From Akkermansiaceae bacterium (GTDB lineage: Bacteria > Verrucomicrobiota > Verrucomicrobiia > Verrucomicrobiales > Akkermansiaceae), in assembly GCA_025457805.1 (NCBI GenBank), contig JALOTR010000032.1:1-10944 (forward strand): a stretch of 10,944 bases of DNA. Direction: 5' to 3'. This document shows positions 6,262 through 10,944 of this stretch, piece by piece; the stretch's first letter is position 1, and each line of letters starts with the position of its first letter. Both the position numbers and the translations under genes were made by a program. Below the pieces are notes generated by a model, which saw nothing but the letters and a program-made list of their open reading frames with translations, had not been told where the DNA came from and made no database searches.

Positions 6262-8343
6262 ATGAAAGACTTCCGCGCCCCTGAGATCCGCAATTTCGCT
6301 GTGACCGGTCACGCATCCACCGGAAAGACCCTGCTCTGCGAGGCCATGCTCGTTTGTGCGGGCAAGATCAACCGCGCTGGCAGCATCGAGCAGGGCAGCA
6401 CGGTTTCCGATTTCCATTCGGATGAAAAGGAACATCACCAATCCATCCACGCCACGGTTATGACCGAGGAATGGCTGGGGCGCGAACTCAATATCATCGA
6501 CTGCCCCGGCACACCGGATTTCATCAGCGAACCTCTGAGCGCGCTACGCGTGGCGGATTCCAGCATGATCGTCATCAGCGGCGTCAACGGAGTGGAAACC
6601 GGCGCCGACGAAGTTTGGGCCGCGGCAGGAGATTATGATATCCCGCGCTTCCTGGTCATCAACATGCTCGACCGCGAGCGGACCCGCTTCGATGAGATTC
6701 TGGAAGAAGCGCGCGATCATTATGGTGCCCGCGTGTTTCCCATGACAGTCCCCGTCGATGCCGGGCCAGGCTTCAGTTCGGTGCTCGATGTGATGCGCTC
6801 GGAAGTCATCACCTTCGCGGCGGATGGCAGCGGGAAATATGAGGAGAAACCTGCGGAAGGTGCACTCAAGGAGCGCGTGACGGAACTGCACCGGCAGTTG
6901 ATCGACATGGTGGCGGAATCGGAAGATGCCCTGTTAGAGAAATTCTTCGAAGAAGGAACTCTCACCGAAGAGGATCTGCGCGCCCATGTGCATGAGGCGG
7001 TGCAAAAAGGGCTCGTAGTGCCGGTCTTCGCCGCATCCGGAGTGAAGAACATTGGAGTTTCCCGGATTCTCGATTTCATTGCCAAGTATGGCTCCTCACC
7101 CGTGGATCGTGCCACCGTTGCTGGCAGCACTTTGGAGGGCGCGGATGTGGAGGTCGCACTCGATGATGGCCAGACAGTTGCTTTTGTTTTCAAGACCATG
7201 CACGAACCGCATGTGGGAAATCTATCATTTTTCCGGGTTTACAGCGGAGATGTGATATCTGGTTCGGAACTCATCAATGCCAACCGCGGTGAGAGCGAAC
7301 GCATCGGGCAGTTATATCGGGTGAATGGTCCGGCCCGCGAAGCAGTCAACTCGCTTCACGCCGGTGACATCGGTGCCGTGGTAAAACTCCGCGCCACGCG
7401 CGCAGGCGACACACTCTGCGCCGCTGCCCGGCAGGTGACACTTCCGGTGGTGGATTTCCCCGCGCCGAACACGCGGGGGGCTCTCGTGGCGAAGTCGAAG
7501 GCAGATCTCAACAAACTCGGCGAAGGTCTATCTGCCCTGCGCGAGGAGGATCCCACCTTTGATTATCATTTCGATCCCGAGGTCGGCCAAACCATCGTCT
7601 CCGGCCAAGGCTGGCTGCAACTCCAGATCATGGCGGAGGAACTCAAGCGCCGCTTCAACGTGGAGGTGGAACTGGTGGCCCCGAAAGTTTCCTATCGCGC
7701 CACCATTTCCGGCCGTGGGGAATCGAAACACCGGCACAAAAAACAAACCGGCGGCGCGGGCCAGTTCGCGGAAGTGTGGATGCGCATCGAATCGCTCCCA
7801 GCGGAAAGCGGTGTGGTTTTCACCCAATCGCTCGTCGGCAGCAATGTGGACCGCGTCTTCGTGCCATCGGTGGAAAAAGGCGTGCAGACGGCCTGCACCA
7901 GCGGTCCCTATGGCGGATTCCCGGTCACCGATGTGAAGATCGATTTTTACGATGGAAAACAACATCCCGTCGATTCCAAGGACATCGCCTTCCAAATCGC
8001 CGGCAAAGCGGCCTTCAACGAAGCCTTCCTCATGGCCAAACCCAAACTGCTGGAACCCGTGATGGAACTCCGCGTCAAGGTGCCATCCGATGCCGTGGGC
8101 GCGGTGCTCGCCGATCTATCAGGTCGCCGCGGACGCATCATCGGCATGGAATCGGAAGGCCGCTTCGAGGTGGTCGTGGCCCATGTCCCGCAAGCGGAGC
8201 TCTATCAATATTCCATCCAACTCCGCGCGATCACCGCAGGGCGGGGGAGACATCGGGAAAAATTCGAGCGCTATGAAGACGTGCCGCGCGAGAGCGAAGG
8301 GAAAATCATCGCTGAACACGGCCGCAAAGCCGAGGAGGAATGA
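6262..8343 (+). CDS. EF-G-like translational GTPase (EF-G2-type paralogue)
   Basis: This 693-aa protein has the complete five-domain EF-G layout. The GTPase domain is at about 8-275 and domain II at about 295-390. Domains III (400-475), IV (478-600) and V (600-680) follow. The G1 P-loop is GHASTGKT (16-23). The switch I region reads DFHSDEKEHHQSI (50-62) instead of the housekeeping form. G3 is DCPGTPDF (80-87), so the catalytic histidine of DTPGH is threonine (T84). G4 is NMLD (134-137) instead of NKxD. Domain III has SGQGWLQL where EF-G has SGMGELHL. Domain IV has HKKQTGGAGQF (492-502), and DGKQHPVDS (564-572) near its tip. These changes mark it as an EF-G-like paralogue rather than the main fusA. 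It stands alone, away from the str operon (rpsL-rpsG-fusA-tuf). It probably binds ribosomes; its GTPase activity is doubtful. The start ATG has no Shine-Dalgarno sequence. Confidence 0.9.
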   Translation: MKDFRAPEIRNFAVTGHASTGKTLLCEAMLVCAGKINRAGSIEQGSTVSDFHSDEKEHHQSIHATVMTEEWLGRELNIIDCPGTPDFISEPLSALRVADSSMIVISGVNGVETGADEVWAAAGDYDIPRFLVINMLDRERTRFDEILEEARDHYGARVFPMTVPVDAGPGFSSVLDVMRSEVITFAADGSGKYEEKPAEGALKERVTELHRQLIDMVAESEDALLEKFFEEGTLTEEDLRAHVHEAVQKGLVVPVFAASGVKNIGVSRILDFIAKYGSSPVDRATVAGSTLEGADVEVALDDGQTVAFVFKTMHEPHVGNLSFFRVYSGDVISGSELINANRGESERIGQLYRVNGPAREAVNSLHAGDIGAVVKLRATRAGDTLCAAARQVTLPVVDFPAPNTRGALVAKSKADLNKLGEGLSALREEDPTFDYHFDPEVGQTIVSGQGWLQLQIMAEELKRRFNVEVELVAPKVSYRATISGRGESKHRHKKQTGGAGQFAEVWMRIESLPAESGVVFTQSLVGSNVDRVFVPSVEKGVQTACTSGPYGGFPVTDVKIDFYDGKQHPVDSKDIAFQIAGKAAFNEAFLMAKPKLLEPVMELRVKVPSDAVGAVLADLSGRRGRIIGMESEGRFEVVVAHVPQAELYQYSIQLRAITAGRGRHREKFERYEDVPRESEGKIIAEHGRKAEEE

Positions 8344-8351
8344 CTCTCCGC

Positions 8352-9023
8352 TCAACGCCGGCTCCGCCGACGGCGCAAGCCAAGTGCCACTCCGAATGCA
8401 CAAAGGGCGGCGGCTGTCGGCTCGGGGATCACGGAAAGTTGCGTGACGGAAACGTTGTCCAACAACATGGCGGAGCCATCGGTATTGATCAGCGACTTGA
8501 ATGAAATCGTGCTGGATGTGGAAGTGGCAATGAACTCGAAGTTGCGCGTCTGCCAGTTGACCGTCAGTGGAAGCGATGCGGAGAAGTTATAACTTGGCAG
8601 GGAGGTGAGACTGAATTCCGTGGTCACTCCACCGGCTTCGGTCTCCATCCGCTTCGGATCGGCGGTGCTGTTCGGATAAATGAATCCAGCGATATCGAAT
8701 GTCACCCGATAAGTGGTCCCGGCGGTTGTGGGAATGACCGTGGAGATTTTGCCCGCGTTGTCTCCGTTCAAGTCGATGGAATACAGGCCTTGAGAAGAGT
8801 TCCAAACCGATTGTTTCACCCAATCGATGCTGCCGGAGTTGACAGTCCAGCCGGTGATGGCGGTGGAGCCTGCGGCGGGAGTCACAAACAGGGGACCCGT
8901 GTGGCCGGGGATTTCAAAACTTCCGGCACCGATTCCGTAAATGGAGTCGATGATGTTGGCGGCTTGCATCGAAGGCGCGGCAACGAGGGCAAGCAAGAGG
9001 GGGACGAAGGTAGTTCGCTTCAT
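8352..9023 (-). CDS. PEP-CTERM sorted, choice-of-anchor C-type secreted protein
   Basis: This 223-aa exported protein has a Sec signal peptide (MKRTTF, then a hydrophobic core at 7-16, with probable cleavage near A21/A22). The body matches my memory of the choice-of-anchor C (DUF642-like) beta-sandwich domain: SFEIPG (35-40), GWTVNSGSIDWV (58-69), YSIDLNGDNAGKIS (81-94) and YRVTFDIAGF (105-114). Near the end are the LLDNVSVTQL strand (187-196) and the sorting tail: PEP at 200-202, a hydrophobic span at about 203-216, then RRRRSRR. Such tails are recognised by exosortase, which cuts near PEP and releases or anchors the protein at the outer surface. Exosortase is not in this window. The frame is open to 9170, but the ATG at 9023 begins the signal peptide. 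The gene converges on the EF-G-like gene with 8 bp between stops. Ligand and role are unknown. Confidence 0.88.
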   Translation of the reverse strand: MKRTTFVPLLLALVAAPSMQAANIIDSIYGIGAGSFEIPGHTGPLFVTPAAGSTAITGWTVNSGSIDWVKQSVWNSSQGLYSIDLNGDNAGKISTVIPTTAGTTYRVTFDIAGFIYPNSTADPKRMETEAGGVTTEFSLTSLPSYNFSASLPLTVNWQTRNFEFIATSTSSTISFKSLINTDGSAMLLDNVSVTQLSVIPEPTAAALCAFGVALGLRRRRSRR

Positions 9024-9102
9024 GGGGTGGCTGGTTTTGGGGAGGTGTCCGATGCAAGCCAGTGGGGACGTGCTCGCTTCGGACGGTTTGACAGTTAACA
9101 GA

Positions 9103-9133
9103 CCTTTACCATCGTGGGAAGTAAAAATTCCAA
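9103..9133 (-). promoter_or_regulatory. Weak candidate promoter for the PEP-CTERM gene
   Basis: Read on the minus strand, TTGGAA (9133-9128) and TAAAGG (9108-9103) are separated by 19 bp, with a TG dinucleotide just upstream of the second hexamer. A/T tracts at 9122-9142 and 9174-9180 lie upstream and could act as an UP element. The match to consensus is poor and the leader would be about 70 nt. It is the most AT-rich stretch in the window, and it sits in the 191-bp gap between two genes. Confidence 0.28.
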
Positions 9134-9173
9134 AAAATTTTGAACATTTCGCCGTCCGGGCTGTCCCCATGGC

Positions 9174-9192
9174 AAAAATTCTCCCTCGGAAG
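9174..9192 (-). terminator. Weak terminator-like hairpin after the 82-aa gene
   Basis: On the minus strand, about 22 nt after the TAG stop of the small gene, CTTC-CGAG-GGAG can form a four-pair stem (one G-U pair) with a tetraloop. It is followed by AATTTTT. The stem is short and the T-run is five bases, so it is only marginally plausible as an intrinsic terminator. It is placed correctly between two same-strand genes. Confidence 0.22.
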
Positions 9193-9214
9193 CCCCCGCC
9201 GCATCGGCTTTTCT

Positions 9215-9463
9215 CTAAGGCTCAGGTCCGCCTTTGACGATGAATTCCCGGCCTTCGGCCACGCACCAGAGGCGATAAACGTTCATCACGTTCGGGCGGA
9301 TGCCGGTGACTGGAATTTTTAGAAAACCATTTCGCTGAGCGGCTTCGAAGAGCTGCCTTTCCTTCTGGGTCAGCCGGTGACCGATCCTGCGGCTGCCGAT
9401 TTTGGCCCGGGTCGGCTGACCTCGGCTGAGGCGTTCCACATCGTCTTTGTTCGGCTTGGGCAT
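9215..9463 (-). CDS. Small basic conserved-looking protein of unknown function
   Basis: This 82-aa protein is not one I can assign to a named family. It has no signal peptide and no membrane span, so it is probably cytoplasmic. The first third is very basic (RLSRGQPTRAKIGSRRIGHRL, from residue 11), which suggests nucleic acid contact. An amphipathic helix follows (ERQLFEAAQRNGF, 35-47), then a compact segment NVMNVYRLWC (58-67) and a hydrophobic end, GREFIVKGG. The mix of conserved-type glycines, aromatics and one cysteine looks like a folded domain rather than a chance frame. The frame extends upstream to a TTG at 9490, but the ATG at 9463 gives a clean N-terminus and I chose it. Neither start has a Shine-Dalgarno sequence. 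It follows the membrane-protein gene on the same strand by 32 bp and may be co-transcribed with it. Confidence 0.65.
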   Translation of the reverse strand: MPKPNKDDVERLSRGQPTRAKIGSRRIGHRLTQKERQLFEAAQRNGFLKIPVTGIRPNVMNVYRLWCVAEGREFIVKGGPEP

Positions 9464-9495
9464 CGCGGGAGAGGTTGTTTCCTGGCCCAAGCTAC

Positions 9496-10944
9496 TCAGC
9501 GTTGGAGCTCAAGCAACTCGGCGCGGAGGGCCTGGGTGACGTCCCATTCGTAGGTGGACATCGCCGGAGCTTCCGGGCGGATCTCGAACAAGCGGTCCTG
9601 CTGCACCCACTGCTTCTCGATGCGGTAGTGAAGCGGCACTGAAAGCGCCATCACCACCATGGCGAAGATCCACACCGGCACCATCACCCGGGCAAGCACC
9701 CCGCGGCGGAGGGCTTCGTCGCGATGATCCATCAGGGTTACCAGGCATCCACCGAGCAGCCAAAGGATGGGAAGAATCAGCAAAACCGACGCTGCGTAAA
9801 CCATCGCATTCGTGAAATTCGGCATCGATAGAATCCAACCGGCCGTTGGAATGGCCAGCATGGCTCCCACCGCCGCCACCACGCCCATCCACATTCTGGG
9901 GGATTTCAATTGGAACACCTTGCAGCGTTTGTTTAATCGCCACGCGGCAATCACAGGCGAAAGCACCAACATCATTACCAACAAGGCGAGGAACTCGGCA
10001 TAAATGTGGACGAAGCCGGTGTGTTTGAAGGACCACTCGCGCGAACTCATCGAGGTGAAATGCACGAAGCCCATGTATCCGAGGAATGGCAACAAAACGC
10101 CTCCGACAAAAATCCAGATCCAGTCAGCTCCCCGCAGTTGATCCACCATCCGCTGGCTCAGTCCGCGAAGAATGGGACTCTGGCGGAACTGGTGCATCCA
10201 CGCCAACAAAGCGGCGATTCCAAGCGGCAACAAGGCGATGATGGAAAAAGCGCGGGAGACCAGTGCATGATCGGTGTAACGACTCGGGCGGAGATCGGAT
10301 TCTGTGAGCTCCACACGCGAAGTGGTCTGGTTTGGTAGAAGTGGGAGACTGAGGGTAGCAAGAATGGATCCCCGCATCCGGATGAGATCTTGAATCGGAT
10401 CTCTCCTTCCTTTCACTGTTTTGCGAGCCCTGTCGGCTTTCTTGAGCTCGTGGAGTTGATCAAATCGCTTGAAATCCTCTTCTAGCCCCAAAGTTTTTGC
10501 TGCGTCCCGGAAATTCTCGACCGTTGCGAACAGAAACACTTTCGCGACTAACAAATCGACCATCGTTGTTCCTTCCCGGGTCAGTGTCAGACTGATCTTT
10601 TCCCAGTCTCCTTTGATTCTTTGAAAGCCTTCCACGTCACGGGTTGCCGCGCACTGTTGTGCACCAGCAGCGAGGGCGTCGGCAAGTTTGCGGAAGCGGA
10701 TGCTATAGGATGTGCTGGCTGCGACATAAGCGATTCGATACATCTGACTCATGAAATCATGACGCTCCGGCAGCAACTCAATCTGTTGGGATAGGATGCC
10801 GTTGCCGTCACTCCCGAGCCGCGATTTGTTGGCGGTATTATGAATTAAATCCAATGCGTTTTGGAGCTTGGCAGAGTCGATGATTTCCCAAGCAGGAGTC
10901 GGAATGTCCAAAGCTCGGGCGGTAGGTCCTTTCGATTTTTTGAC
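9496..10944 (-). CDS. Polytopic membrane protein of unknown function (5' partial)
   Basis: The frame is open to the right edge, with no stop upstream of the TTG at 10911 (visible N-terminus VKKSKG), so the true start lies outside the window. The visible 482 residues begin with a soluble region of about 225 aa, helical in character and rich in charged residues, with the basic patch KKADRARKTVKGRRD near 168-182. About six membrane helices follow, at approximately 232-250, 275-295, 312-335, 352-373, 380-404 and 419-437. Loops include the cluster RLNKRCKVFQLKSPR. The C-terminal tail of about 45 residues contains RIEKQWVQQDRLFEIRP and ends LRAELLELQR. I recognise no family signature or catalytic motif. 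A first helix could lie upstream, making the long soluble part extracytoplasmic, but this cannot be judged here. The small basic gene follows 32 bp downstream. Confidence 0.75.
   Translation of the reverse strand, partial: VKKSKGPTARALDIPTPAWEIIDSAKLQNALDLIHNTANKSRLGSDGNGILSQQIELLPERHDFMSQMYRIAYVAASTSYSIRFRKLADALAAGAQQCAATRDVEGFQRIKGDWEKISLTLTREGTTMVDLLVAKVFLFATVENFRDAAKTLGLEEDFKRFDQLHELKKADRARKTVKGRRDPIQDLIRMRGSILATLSLPLLPNQTTSRVELTESDLRPSRYTDHALVSRAFSIIALLPLGIAALLAWMHQFRQSPILRGLSQRMVDQLRGADWIWIFVGGVLLPFLGYMGFVHFTSMSSREWSFKHTGFVHIYAEFLALLVMMLVLSPVIAAWRLNKRCKVFQLKSPRMWMGVVAAVGAMLAIPTAGWILSMPNFTNAMVYAASVLLILPILWLLGGCLVTLMDHRDEALRRGVLARVMVPVWIFAMVVMALSVPLHYRIEKQWVQQDRLFEIRPEAPAMSTYEWDVTQALRAELLELQR

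Noticed and set aside
9034..9041. GGGGAGGT as a ribosome-binding site on the plus strand
   Set aside because: It lies in the leader of the leftward PEP-CTERM gene, and no plausible plus-strand gene follows.
9088..9093. Perfect TTGACA as a rightward -35 element
   Set aside because: No -10 lies 16-19 bp downstream, and no rightward gene exists nearby.
9024..9170. N-terminal extension of the PEP-CTERM protein
   Set aside because: The signal peptide starts at the ATG at 9023. The extra 49 residues would bury it and would read through the AT-rich intergenic sequence.
10909..10911. TTG at 10911 as the start of the membrane protein
   Set aside because: The frame stays open upstream to the end of the window, so this TTG is more likely an internal leucine codon of a truncated gene.
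1..10944. tRNA genes, rRNA, CRISPR array, insertion sequence or toxin-antitoxin pair
   Set aside because: Gaps between genes are at most 216 bp. None folds as a tRNA by eye or contains regularly spaced repeats, no transposase-like protein is present, and the 82-aa protein has no toxin or antitoxin partner pattern.

Overview
The window is an ordinary chromosomal segment from a moderately GC-rich, densely packed bacterium, most likely a member of the Verrucomicrobiota (Akkermansia/Luteolibacter-like). This placement is inferred from three things. There is a PEP-CTERM protein with the short Pro-Glu-Pro / hydrophobic / Arg-rich tail common in that phylum. There is a second, EF-G-like translational GTPase. 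None of the eight visible gene starts carries a Shine-Dalgarno sequence. No rRNA, tRNA, CRISPR array, insertion sequence or phage gene is visible.

Layout, left to right. (1) 1-174 (+) is the tail of a membrane protein, followed 12 bp later by a family GT4 glycosyltransferase (187-1500, +). These look like the end of a surface-polysaccharide operon. (2) A phosphate acetyl/acyltransferase (Pta family, 1501-2574, -) converges on the glycosyltransferase and is divergent from a PHP-type histidinol-phosphatase (2655-3449, +), with 80 bp between them. (3) gluQ (3444-4295, -), a tRNA-modifying glutamyl-Q synthetase, lies 37 bp downstream of a 570-aa protein (4333-6045, -). That protein carries a GH67 alpha-glucuronidase-like order of motifs, including all three expected acidic positions. 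(4) A 216-bp divergent region separates it from an EF-G-like GTPase (6262-8343, +). This region holds a candidate promoter with a perfect 12-bp palindrome in its spacer. (5) A secreted PEP-CTERM, choice-of-anchor C-type protein (8352-9023, -) converges on the EF-G-like gene. (6) An 82-aa basic conserved-looking protein (9215-9463, -) follows a six-helix membrane protein (9496-10944, -) that runs off the right edge.

The genes do not form one pathway. They cover envelope polysaccharide synthesis, acyl-phosphate metabolism, histidine synthesis, queuosine-tRNA modification, translation and surface display. Gene packing is extreme: the three convergent pairs are spaced 0, -6 and +8 bp. At two of the junctions both stop codons sit in one six-base palindrome (TGATCA, TTATAA).

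I did not find a convincing new multi-gene system. The best leads are the EF-G paralogue that lacks the G3 catalytic histidine, the divergent intracellular GH67-like protein, the Pta homologue with altered C-terminal catalytic residues, and the unassigned 82-aa protein.
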